Below, in pieces: positions 44,179 through 52,252 of a DNA stretch of 64,000 nt (positions are counted from its first letter, which is position 1; each line of letters starts with the position of its first letter). The notes beneath the pieces are model-generated. The model searched no databases. It had not been told where the DNA came from and saw only the letters and a program-made list of their open reading frames with translations. The stretch is from contig CAZWTY010000002.1 in the NCBI GenBank assembly GCA_964637565.1, forward strand, positions 38,932 through 102,931, in the 5' to 3' direction. Made by a program: the position numbers and the translations under genes. Source of the DNA: DYJE01 sp964637565. Lineage in GTDB: Bacteria; Desulfobacterota; Desulfobacteria; Desulfobacterales; Desulfolunaceae.

Positions 44179-44856
44179 ATGAACATCTTATTTTTCGGTC
44201 CGAACGGCAGTGGCAAGGGAACCCAGGGTTCCATCCTCAAAGAGAAATACAAATGCGCCCACGTTGAATCCGGCGGCATTTTCCGTGAAAACATCAAAGC
44301 CGGTACGGAACTCGGCAAAAAAGCCAAAAGCTTCATCGACGCCGGCGACCTGGTTCCCGATGAAATCACCATCCCCATGATCCTTGACAGACTGAAACAG
44401 GATGACTGCAAAAACGGCTGGCTTCTCGACGGTTTCCCCAGAAATAAAGTTCAGGCTGAAAAACTCGACGAATCCCTCAAGGCGGCCGGCATCAACCTGG
44501 ACTACGTGGTTGAAATCCTTCTCGACCGTGAAATCGCCAAACTGAGAATCACCGGCCGCAGACTGTGCGTCAACGACAACAACCACCCCAACAACATCGG
44601 TATCGACGCCATTAAACCCAACGGTGACAAATGCCGCGTCTGTGGAGGCGACCTTACCGCCCGCGCCGACGACCAGGATGAAGCCGCCATCGACAAACGC
44701 CACGACATCTACTACAACACCGTGGACGGAACCCTGGCCAGCGCGTACTACTTCAAAGACATGGCCGCCAAAAGTGCCGGAAAGACCAAATACATCACCC
44801 TCGACGGTGCGGCAGACATGAAATCCGTCACCAACGAACTGGTTTCCAAGCTGTAA
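44179..44856 (+). CDS. adk: Adenylate kinase with Cys3-His metal-binding LID
   Basis: A 225-residue kinase interconverting AMP, ATP and ADP. The P-loop is FFGPNGSGKGTQ (residues 6-17), LLDGFPRNKVQAEK is the AMP-binding segment, and RITGRRL begins the LID. The LID holds Cys130, His136, Cys152 and Cys155, spaced C-X5-H-X15-C-X2-C. This matches the Co/Zn/Fe-binding motif described for Desulfovibrio gigas adenylate kinase. The ATG at 44179 follows AAAGGAAG. Strongly biased codons (AAA, GGC, ATC) suggest high expression. Confidence 0.95.
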   Translation: MNILFFGPNGSGKGTQGSILKEKYKCAHVESGGIFRENIKAGTELGKKAKSFIDAGDLVPDEITIPMILDRLKQDDCKNGWLLDGFPRNKVQAEKLDESLKAAGINLDYVVEILLDREIAKLRITGRRLCVNDNNHPNNIGIDAIKPNGDKCRVCGGDLTARADDQDEAAIDKRHDIYYNTVDGTLASAYYFKDMAAKSAGKTKYITLDGAADMKSVTNELVSKL

Positions 44857-44882
44857 TTTCAATTCTTGTCCGGATCTGGGCC

Positions 44883-44912
44883 GGTCTTCTCAAGGATTCC
44901 ATTGAGAAGACC
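44883..44912 (+). terminator. Hairpin after adk
   Basis: GGTCTTCTCAA (44883-44893) pairs perfectly with TTGAGAAGACC (44902-44912) around an 8-base loop. There is no T-run, so it is a weak intrinsic terminator at best and may act as an mRNA stabiliser. Confidence 0.4.
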
Positions 44913-44933
44913 ACCCAACCGGCGAATTTTACG

Positions 44934-44961
44934 CTTGCCATTTACCCGCATTTCATATAAT
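44934..44961 (+). promoter_or_regulatory. Promoter of rpsU
   Basis: A consensus TATAAT (44956-44961) is preceded by CTTGCC/TTGCCA 15-16 bases upstream (44934-44940). The transcript would start about 80 bases before the rpsU start. Confidence 0.6.
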
Positions 44962-45051
44962 TATCACCTTCTACATAATTCAGGTTTTCAAATAACCATC
45001 GGTGCAGGACTTCGTCTGCATGAGAACGATGTGAAGAAAGGGGCGATAAAT

Positions 45052-45255
45052 TTGAAAGAAATCGAAGTCAAAGTGATCGATAACGATCTCGAGAAAGCCA
45101 TGCGCATTCTCAAGAAAAAAATCCAGAATGACGGTCTTTTCAAACGGTTGAAGCTTAAAAAAAGCTACGAGAAACCCAGCGAGCACAAACGCCGGAAACA
45201 CAGAGAATCCCTGAGAAGACAGCGTATTGCCACTGCCCGAAGCAGAAACAAATAA
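45052..45255 (+). CDS. rpsU: 30S ribosomal protein S21
   Basis: A 67-residue basic small-subunit protein: KEIEVKVIDNDLEKAMRILK then GLFKRLKLKKSYEKPSEH and an Arg/Lys-rich tail ending ATARSRNK, the S21 pattern. The start is a TTG at 45052, preceded by AAAGGGG 8 bases away. No ATG fits: upstream in-frame codons would add residues absent from S21. A terminator-like hairpin follows the gene. Confidence 0.95.
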   Translation: MKEIEVKVIDNDLEKAMRILKKKIQNDGLFKRLKLKKSYEKPSEHKRRKHRESLRRQRIATARSRNK

Positions 45256-45286
45256 CAAACGCCAGAACGTTTGATTATATTGTCTT

Positions 45287-45318
45287 GAACCCGGTTTGAA
45301 TTCGTTCAATCCGGGTTC
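45287..45318 (+). terminator. Hairpin terminator after rpsU
   Basis: GAACCCGG-TTTGAA and TTCAAT-CCGGGTTC form a 14-bp stem (one mismatch) with a TTCG loop, followed by TCTGTTTC. The T-tract is weak but the stem is strong. Confidence 0.6.
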
Positions 45319-45367
45319 TCTGTTTCAAAAGTATAAAACGCCTTTTCGAAACAAAAACAGGTAAACC

Positions 45368-46684
45368 ATGACATCCCACGAAGAATACGAACGTTGTCTG
45401 GACACCATGTACGCTCTTGGACGGTTTGGAATCGTACTGGGTCTTTCCACCATGCAGGGGATCCTTTCGAATCTCGGCAATCCCCACAAAGACCTGGCCT
45501 GTATCCACGTGGCCGGAACCAACGGCAAAGGCTCCGTCTCCTCCACCCTCGCCCACATCCTGCATCAGTCAGGATACAGGACCGGCCTTTACACCTCTCC
45601 CCATCTGGTGTCTTTTAACGAAAGGATCATGGTCGACAACGAGCAGGTCTCCAACGACGAGGTGGTGGAGGCCTATCATGCGGTGGCCGCCGCGAACACG
45701 GGGGAACGTTCCGCCACGTTTTTCGAACTGTCTACGGCCATGGCCTTCTATCTGTTCAAAAAGAAAAAGGTGGAGTACGCCGTGATCGAAACAGGCATGG
45801 GGGGACGGCTCGACGCCACCAACATCATCACCCCTTTGCTTTCCATCATCACCAACATCTCCCTGGAGCACAAAGCCTATCTGGGCAGCACCCTTTCGGA
45901 CATCGCCTTCGAGAAAGCGGGCATCATCAAGCAGGGTGTCCCTGTGATTACCGCCGCAGATCAGGACACGGTCCTTTCGGTCATCGAAAAAACAGCGTCT
46001 GAAAACCAGGCGCCTCTCTCCATCTACCGCAGGGATTTCAAAGTCAGACGAAAAAAACAGGAAGGGTGCTTTACCTATTACGGGTTGAACGAAACCTGGC
46101 AGGATATGCAGGTGGAACTGAAAGGCAAGCACCAGGTGGATAACGGAGCCCTGGCACTGGCGGCCTGCGAAGTCCTTAAGACGAAAGCAAAACGGATCAC
46201 CGAAGATACCGTTCGCCAGGGCCTTAAAGCCACACGCTGGCCCGGACGGTTGGAAGTCGTGGCCCAATCCCCCCTGACCATGGTGGACGGCGCCCACAAC
46301 CTTATGTCCATCCACAAACTGTCCGACTATCTTGAAGAATACCATTCGGACAAGAAAATCACCCTCGTTACCGGTGTCCTGGACGACAAGGCCTACTCCG
46401 CCATGTTCAAACGACTGCTGCCCCTGTGCGCCCGGGTGGTTCTGACCCAGGCGAAAACCGAACGGGCCATCGCTCCTGAAAGTCTTTACAAGGTCGCCAA
46501 AGACCTCTGCCCGGACGTCACCATCATCAACGATATCCCCGAGGCCATTCTCCACGCGGAAAAAAAGACCGGGGAAGGCGATATGATCTGCATTTCAGGG
46601 TCCCTGTATGTGGTGGGGGAAGCCAAGGCTTTCTTTGACGAGCGATCGGGATCTGGTGTCACGATGAACATGAAGCGGATCTGA
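45368..46684 (+). CDS. folC: Dihydrofolate synthase / folylpolyglutamate synthase
   Basis: A 438-residue Mur-ligase-fold enzyme adding glutamate to dihydropteroate and tetrahydrofolates. The ATP-binding loop is HVAGTNGKGSVSSTLAHIL (near 40-58); FELSTAMAFYLF and ETGMGGRLDATNI (near 130-150) are the family's second and third signatures; MVDGAHNLMSI near 300 is the C-terminal domain motif. The start at 45368 is 113 bases after rpsU, probably a separate unit. Confidence 0.95.
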   Translation: MTSHEEYERCLDTMYALGRFGIVLGLSTMQGILSNLGNPHKDLACIHVAGTNGKGSVSSTLAHILHQSGYRTGLYTSPHLVSFNERIMVDNEQVSNDEVVEAYHAVAAANTGERSATFFELSTAMAFYLFKKKKVEYAVIETGMGGRLDATNIITPLLSIITNISLEHKAYLGSTLSDIAFEKAGIIKQGVPVITAADQDTVLSVIEKTASENQAPLSIYRRDFKVRRKKQEGCFTYYGLNETWQDMQVELKGKHQVDNGALALAACEVLKTKAKRITEDTVRQGLKATRWPGRLEVVAQSPLTMVDGAHNLMSIHKLSDYLEEYHSDKKITLVTGVLDDKAYSAMFKRLLPLCARVVLTQAKTERAIAPESLYKVAKDLCPDVTIINDIPEAILHAEKKTGEGDMICISGSLYVVGEAKAFFDERSGSGVTMNMKRI

Positions 46685-46734
46685 TTCCGGAAAAAACAAG
46701 GCCCACATTGGCGGGAACGGTTGAAGTCGCCTCG

Positions 46735-47628
46735 TTATTTTCGGGTGAACTTCACCGATTCCTCCGAATCCCGGCCCGTTTCCTCGCCGAAATTCAGGTA
46801 GCCGCTGACGGGCAAAACAACTTCCTCGCGTTTCACATATTTCTTCTTGTCTTTGATGTCGAAAACAAAGGTTCCGTTGGAACTCTGGTCGATCAGGACG
46901 AATTTGCCCCAACGGTATTCGATGCGAGCATGGGTCCTGGAGACACGTTTGTTGTTCAGGACAAAATCGTTGTGGGTCTGTCTCCCGAATGTGGCCACGG
47001 GGTGAGTCTGATCAACCAGGGTGATCCGGTCTTTGGTGCGGAGCTCCAGGGTGTACATCAGGGCTTTCTTGTCCATGCTCTTGTCCACGATCATGGTCTG
47101 GTCGAGCTGTTCCCAGATGTACTCGTAATAGCGGATCTCCTCGAACTTTCCCTTGACGACCTCGGTGTCCACAAACCGGACATGATTCTGGTCGTGGGCC
47201 GGAAGACTGTCCACTGCTTCCTGGCTCAGCAGGATCTGCCGCTGCTTGGCAAGGTTCACAAGCCTCGACGCCACATTGACCACGTCTCCGTAGACATCCC
47301 CGCCGTCCACAATGACCTTGCCCCAGTTGATCCCCACGTAGATATTGGGAGATCCCACTTCAGGGAAATCCTCCACCGGCATGCGGTCCAGGGCCAGATG
47401 CATGTTCTTTCCCGCCGATACGGCGCTGGCCACATCCCTGAAGGTGCAAAGAACCTCGTCGCCAATTTTCTTGATCACGAAACCGCCATGGGAGGATGTC
47501 ACGTCCGAAAGGATCTTCAACCAGTTCGATATCTGGGCCTGGGCTTTCTTATCCCCAAGAATATCGTACAGTTGAGTACTTTTGGCGATATCCGCAAATA
47601 ATACGGCAACAGTGACGGTTTTGCGCAA
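46735..47628 (-). CDS. Adenylate/guanylate cyclase domain fused to FHA domain
   Basis: A 297-residue cytosolic protein. Residues ~5-180 are a class III nucleotide cyclase homology domain: VLFADIAKSTQLYDIL carries the first metal Asp (about 12), and KIGDEVLCTF and NVASRLVNLAKQ follow, the latter with the transition-state Asn/Arg. The C-terminal ~100 residues are an FHA domain (THPVATFGRQTHNDFVLNNK, VSRTHARIEYRW, DQSSNGTFV) binding phosphothreonine. The start is TTG 47628 after AAGGT. The FHA domain is a plausible target of the kinase-like protein at 49620-51941. Confidence 0.88.
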   Translation of the reverse strand: MRKTVTVAVLFADIAKSTQLYDILGDKKAQAQISNWLKILSDVTSSHGGFVIKKIGDEVLCTFRDVASAVSAGKNMHLALDRMPVEDFPEVGSPNIYVGINWGKVIVDGGDVYGDVVNVASRLVNLAKQRQILLSQEAVDSLPAHDQNHVRFVDTEVVKGKFEEIRYYEYIWEQLDQTMIVDKSMDKKALMYTLELRTKDRITLVDQTHPVATFGRQTHNDFVLNNKRVSRTHARIEYRWGKFVLIDQSSNGTFVFDIKDKKKYVKREEVVLPVSGYLNFGEETGRDSEESVKFTRK

Positions 47629-47725
47629 TGTGTTTTACCTTATCGTCGTAATGTCCGAAGTCAGATGAATACCGATAGTATGTAAATGACAGACAAGTGT
47701 CAAGTAGAACCCCGGACCCTTGCGT

Positions 47726-48811
47726 TTATTTGTTGACCGTAAAATCCGCATAAACGGGAAGGTGATCCGAATACCCCTCACCAAGGTGCCGTTTCACCTT
47801 TTTCCCAGACATCTTCCAGCGGTTGATCCTTCTGCCGTCAAACAGATACGACGGGGCGAAATGATTGAACGAACGTCCCAGATAGTCGATTCCCCGGCCG
47901 TCAAACAGGCTGCCGGGAACAAGAATATGATCCAGGGTTTCTTTCCTTTTGAAAAAAATATAGGACCACCTGCGGTCCACAGGCCTCTCCAGCCAGAGGT
48001 TGTAAAGAAGATCCCCATCTGTCTTTGATTTCAGCATGGGAATCTCTACAAGACGGCCGTTCCGGACAGTTCCCAGGACATGATTGATTCCCGTCTCCCC
48101 GCGGGTGTCGTTCAATTCACGGTTTTGGGCGAAGGTCCTGAACTCGTCGTAATCCGAGTTCAGATCTCCTGCCACCACGTAATCAGAACCCGGGTTGAGC
48201 GTCCTCAGCTCCTTTTTCAAAACCCTGGCATACCGGATTCTCCGGCTCTCAGGATTTTTCCTGGAAGGCCAATGGTTCACGTAAACGATGAAAGGCCGGC
48301 CCTCCACCTTGAGAGCCACTTTCAGGATGCTTCGCCCCCGCCCCCTGTCCACCACCAGATCCTTTTTGGAAATGATGGGATAAACCGACAACAGGGCGCA
48401 TCCAACCGCCTGCCTTCCGGGCTCCACCATGGCCGAGAAAGGATAGCGCACTCCCTTCGTTTCAAGAAATGCCTGAAAACCGGCAAGAGCTTTTTGCGAT
48501 TCGACTTCCGTCAGGGCCAGGACGTCGGCTTCCAGGTCAGCCACGACCCGTCCCAGATGGGCATGTTTCAACTCGAGCATCTTCCTGTTCCAGCCCGACA
48601 CCCCGTCCGGTACAAATTCAACGTACTCTGTCCCCCGCCTTTCCAGGTCGAACAGATTCTGGACATTGAAACAGGCCAGCCTGAAAACCGTCGAGGAGTT
48701 CGACGCCTCGACATGAACCGGAAGAAAAAAAACGGCGAAAAGGACCAAGACCCTTAAGGCTTTCAATAAAAGGCGATGTCGGGATTCGGCGTTCTTCGAC
48801 TCGGACGTCAT
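47726..48811 (-). CDS. Secreted endonuclease/exonuclease/phosphatase-fold protein
   Basis: A 361-residue protein with an N-terminal signal (LRVLVLFAVFFLPVHVEAS) and the DNase I-like core: FRLACFNVQNLFD, LALTEVESQKAL (metal Glu), VYVNHWPSRK, VVAGDLNSDYDEF and a final YSDHLPVYADF with the catalytic His. Such enzymes cleave nucleic acids or phosphoester lipids. The start at 48811 was chosen because it leads directly into the signal peptide; a longer form from 48838 overlaps the FHA gene. Substrate unknown. Confidence 0.85.
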   Translation of the reverse strand: MTSESKNAESRHRLLLKALRVLVLFAVFFLPVHVEASNSSTVFRLACFNVQNLFDLERRGTEYVEFVPDGVSGWNRKMLELKHAHLGRVVADLEADVLALTEVESQKALAGFQAFLETKGVRYPFSAMVEPGRQAVGCALLSVYPIISKKDLVVDRGRGRSILKVALKVEGRPFIVYVNHWPSRKNPESRRIRYARVLKKELRTLNPGSDYVVAGDLNSDYDEFRTFAQNRELNDTRGETGINHVLGTVRNGRLVEIPMLKSKTDGDLLYNLWLERPVDRRWSYIFFKRKETLDHILVPGSLFDGRGIDYLGRSFNHFAPSYLFDGRRINRWKMSGKKVKRHLGEGYSDHLPVYADFTVNK

Positions 48812-48818
48812 GCCCCGT

Positions 48819-49544
48819 TCAGTTCCGAGGGGGCTCATTCATGTTCGAGAAAAACTGGAGCTCTGAGACTCCGATTTTGATCGAATCAAACTCTTCCAGA
48901 ATAACCGACGCCCTGACCGCCCGACTGTTGACCTGCACCTTTGCCAGGCCGTTCCGTGGAGACAGGGAGTAACCCTTCGGTGTTTTATCGATGACCGCAG
49001 CCACTTTGCCCACCAGAAATCCCTTAACGACGATATCGTTGGACGAGGCCTTTCCGATAGACACCGGTTTGTCCGACAGCTCAAACCGGCCTTCTCCCCC
49101 TTCGACAAAAACGAGTACCCCGGAGGCCTTGGCTTGAGACGCCTCTTTGACCGGATCGCCCTTTTTTTCTCTCAGTCCTTCCAGGGGAAGATCCACGTTG
49201 AGCGCCATGGTCTTGTCCATGTCGATTCTTGGACCAGGCTCCGGCCTGTCATCGCTTTCGAGATTGAAAACCACCGTGTGCTTTCCGATGCTTATCGAAT
49301 CGTTGTCGCTCAACAGGACAGCCGACACCTCTTTTCCGTTGACGTAGGTCTTGTTTTTGCTTTTGAGATCCGTCAGAAGGTAGCCATCGCCCATGGCATC
49401 GATCTTGGCGTGATAGCCGGACACCGTAAGATTGGGAATCACGATATCGTTGTTTTCCCTTCGTCCGATGCAGATCGTTCTGTCTTTGGGGAAAGTGTAA
49501 ATCTGGATAACACTGCTCTTGAACTTCAATGTCAACTTCGGCAT
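48819..49544 (-). CDS. FHA-domain protein
   Basis: A 241-residue cytosolic protein. The N-terminal FHA domain (residues ~20-90) has CIGRRENNDIVIPNLTVSGY and the DLKSKNKTYVNGKEV loop, giving the G-R, S-x-x-H-like and N-G phosphothreonine-binding residues; here the usual H is followed through YHAKID. The C-terminal ~90 residues (ELSDKPVSIGKASSNDIVVK) look like a second, more divergent FHA fold. Ribosome site GGGAG precedes the start at 49544. Co-directional with the kinase-like gene upstream. Confidence 0.85.
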   Translation of the reverse strand: MPKLTLKFKSSVIQIYTFPKDRTICIGRRENNDIVIPNLTVSGYHAKIDAMGDGYLLTDLKSKNKTYVNGKEVSAVLLSDNDSISIGKHTVVFNLESDDRPEPGPRIDMDKTMALNVDLPLEGLREKKGDPVKEASQAKASGVLVFVEGGEGRFELSDKPVSIGKASSNDIVVKGFLVGKVAAVIDKTPKGYSLSPRNGLAKVQVNSRAVRASVILEEFDSIKIGVSELQFFSNMNEPPRN

Positions 49545-49619
49545 GACGTCTCCCATCCTGATTCAGACATGCTGGGCATAAAAAAATACGATAGCGGACA
49601 CAAAAACCACGGGGTGCTG

Positions 49620-51941
49620 TCAGATCGTTTCATCAAGGCCGTCGGCGGACTCGTCCTTACGAGGGCCAGACTCCGCGCCTGTCTCGAAATCCCCCCAGAT
49701 TTCGGAATACATGGCGGAAAGTACGACATTAAACATCACTTCCATCATCGTGGCAACAGGAATTTCCGGACCGGATTCACCCAGAAACGTCAGCGCACCC
49801 TTCAAAAGCTCAAGCTGGGTTTTGAGCGGTTCGAATTCCTTGAAAAAACGGATGATCTCCTGCTTCCGGCTGAGTTTGTCCCCAGCCTGGGACTCACATT
49901 TCCGCCGCATGACCCTTATTTTCGACACCGGGGAATGGTACAAGGCCTCGCGGTTTTCACGACTCTTGAACAAACTCTGGCCGTTGATCTTACCGAGCAC
50001 TTTCTGGGCCAGAATTTTCTTCTCACGGGCGAGACGGTCCAGAAGAACGCGTTTGTCCTTTTCACGGACAATCAGACTGACCGTATTTAAAATGGACCGA
50101 TCCTTCTTCATGTTCTCTCTGAATTCGGCGGCCGCGCTTTCCCAGAACATCCGGCTGACGTACTCGATCATCGGAACCACGTTTTCATTGGTTTCAAGCG
50201 GACCTTCCAGAATCCGCTTGATTTCCGGCAGCATGGCCGCGGTCCGTTCGAAAAGGTTTCCACCGGTAATCACCCGGTAGACCATGGCCACGCTGGCATG
50301 CCAGTCCTGAAGATGGAGAATCCTCCGGACATCACCGAAAATCCGGATAATCCATTCGTTGGGAAAAAGATGGGACGGCGTGGCGTATTTGGGTGTTCCG
50401 CCAAGCTGGGGCTGCATGATGTCCTCGTCTTTTTCCTTGCCGTAATCCACCGCCGTTTCCACGTCGATGAACCCCATGGTAAACTGATCGGGAGACCTTA
50501 AAAAATAGGGGTACCTGTCCACATCTCCGGCGATCAGGAGATTGTCGGGCTTGAGGTCCCTCATGGCCACCTGCTGTTTCCCCAGAAAAATCAGAAGACC
50601 GATGATGTTGGTGACCAGACTGCCCATCTCAGCCTTGAACCTGGCTATGGTGGCCTTGTAGATATACTCCCGGACCACCTTCCGGTAGCTCTCAATGGAC
50701 GAACGGTTGTCGATCATGGATTCCCGGGAAAGGGTGTTCAGGTCTTCGATAAAACTCTGGGAAAGGTCTCCCTCCGACTCGATCCGCCCCCGGCCGGACA
50801 GATGAACCAGAAACCAGTGTTTCATGGTGTAGGACGGCAGGGGCGTGGTCACGCCGTACTGGAGAAGGAGACGACCGATCTCCCGTTCGTATTCTTCATA
50901 GATATTGCGCATTTCGAAACCGATATGGGCGTTCTCATGCCCGTATCTCCCCTCGAATTCGTAGCTGTCCCAGATCATGTTGGGGAAGCCCAGGATTTCA
51001 CGGGGCATGGCGTTTTCCATGTCATGCATCTCGTTGATCACATTGCTGAGAAAATAGTAACGGGAAAGATCCATGAAAAAAACAAAGGACCGGCCGATTT
51101 TCAGGTAATCCTGGAACTGGGAGTTGGTGGTCAGCCGGTCGACGTAGTTCTTCTCAAGGGCCTGGGTATCCGCGTTTTTCATGTCGGCTGAAAGAAGGCG
51201 GCCCAGGATCACCGAAACTCTCGGAATGATGCATTCTTTGGGTTCAAGCTGTTTGGCGATCAGCATGTCCGCCTTGATGCAGGCCAGGTACTCCTGGAAA
51301 TCGGTGATGGGTTCGGGCGGAACCTTGAGAACGAGGTGATCATCGTAGATCACGTAATAACAGATACTTTTACTTACACCGTCATCACCCAGGGGTCCGA
51401 TGGTCAGTCGGCGGGTCAGCCAGTCCCCTTCATGGAGAACGCTTAGCTCGTACACCCTGTTGGGCCAGACATTGATGGTTGTGACCGGGCTGTATTTTCC
51501 CGGAGAACTTTTCTTGGCACCAACCTGGATCTTGAACAGCCTGAGAAAAAACTGCACAATGATCTCCCGGTTGAAATCTCCGCCTTTGGCCGCGTCAAAT
51601 TCCTCTCCTACCGGGGCTGTTTCACCGGCCGGCTCACTTTTCACCTTGACAGGTCTGACCCGCGATTCCTTTGTTCTCCAGAAGCGCATTCTGGAAATCC
51701 AGTTTACCAGGGCAAGAAGACAGAGAATGATGATAATCCAGAAAGGAATGGCGATGACCACACCTTTGTCGATATGAATTCCAGGGAAAAAACGGGCGAT
51801 GGTCAAGACCACGAGGTCAACGAATCCGTCGATTTTCTTTCCCGCATAGTTGGAAACCATTCCTGCGTAGTCAGGTGAAAAGAATGCGGCGGAAAAAACG
51901 CAAATGGACACCACAGCGATTTTCAACAAGGTCTTTTTCAA
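49620..51941 (-). CDS. Membrane protein with protein-kinase-like domain
   Basis: A 773-residue protein. A signal-like hydrophobic segment (residues 7-22) and a clear transmembrane helix (VIAIPFWIIIILCLLALVNW, ~61-80) anchor it. The kinase-like region spans ~170-640: the ATP-binding Lys is in HLVLKVPPEP (~205), the catalytic loop is VAMRDLKPDNLLIAG (~452-466), and the metal Asp is in MGFIDVETAVDYG (~490), DVE replacing DFG. The glycine-rich loop is not recognisable. The start is TTG 51941 after AGAGGAT. The two FHA proteins downstream are natural partners. Related to Ser/Thr kinases but divergent. Confidence 0.7.
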   Translation of the reverse strand: MKKTLLKIAVVSICVFSAAFFSPDYAGMVSNYAGKKIDGFVDLVVLTIARFFPGIHIDKGVVIAIPFWIIIILCLLALVNWISRMRFWRTKESRVRPVKVKSEPAGETAPVGEEFDAAKGGDFNREIIVQFFLRLFKIQVGAKKSSPGKYSPVTTINVWPNRVYELSVLHEGDWLTRRLTIGPLGDDGVSKSICYYVIYDDHLVLKVPPEPITDFQEYLACIKADMLIAKQLEPKECIIPRVSVILGRLLSADMKNADTQALEKNYVDRLTTNSQFQDYLKIGRSFVFFMDLSRYYFLSNVINEMHDMENAMPREILGFPNMIWDSYEFEGRYGHENAHIGFEMRNIYEEYEREIGRLLLQYGVTTPLPSYTMKHWFLVHLSGRGRIESEGDLSQSFIEDLNTLSRESMIDNRSSIESYRKVVREYIYKATIARFKAEMGSLVTNIIGLLIFLGKQQVAMRDLKPDNLLIAGDVDRYPYFLRSPDQFTMGFIDVETAVDYGKEKDEDIMQPQLGGTPKYATPSHLFPNEWIIRIFGDVRRILHLQDWHASVAMVYRVITGGNLFERTAAMLPEIKRILEGPLETNENVVPMIEYVSRMFWESAAAEFRENMKKDRSILNTVSLIVREKDKRVLLDRLAREKKILAQKVLGKINGQSLFKSRENREALYHSPVSKIRVMRRKCESQAGDKLSRKQEIIRFFKEFEPLKTQLELLKGALTFLGESGPEIPVATMMEVMFNVVLSAMYSEIWGDFETGAESGPRKDESADGLDETI

Positions 51942-52252
51942 TCGTTATCCTCTTTTCTGTGGATCTTGGGCAGTGATCGGATCCTGGCATCACCGGCCAT
52001 GCGCTTCACTGTCTTCTGACGCGGATGGCCTGACGACCGTTTCCCCCGTCGGGGAATAATTCATCACCGCATTGAAATCGATGATGGACGCCATTGAAAA
52101 CATTAAATGAACAACGACTTTGATGTCAAAACAATTCTTTGTCCGAGAAATAAAAAAATCCGTATCGCTCCCATTATTTTGGGCGATACGGATTTTCACC
52201 TGCGATTTGAACAGAATTGAGGAATAAAACCGGTCAGGAATCCAAAGCCGGA
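51942..52252. other. 311-base gap between the kinase-like gene and glpD-like gene
   Basis: It contains the terminator at 52152-52196 and, nearer the kinase-like gene, sequence that should hold its promoter. A 69-codon frame here has no family character and I do not call it. Confidence 0.5.
52152..52196 (-). terminator. Intrinsic terminator after the GlpD-like gene
   Basis: AAAATCCGTATCGC... and ...GCGATACGGATTTT form a 16-bp stem (52155-52170 with 52181-52196, one G-U) with a 10-base loop. The minus strand continues with TTTTTTTATTTC, so it ends the regulator-GlpD transcript. Confidence 0.85.
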
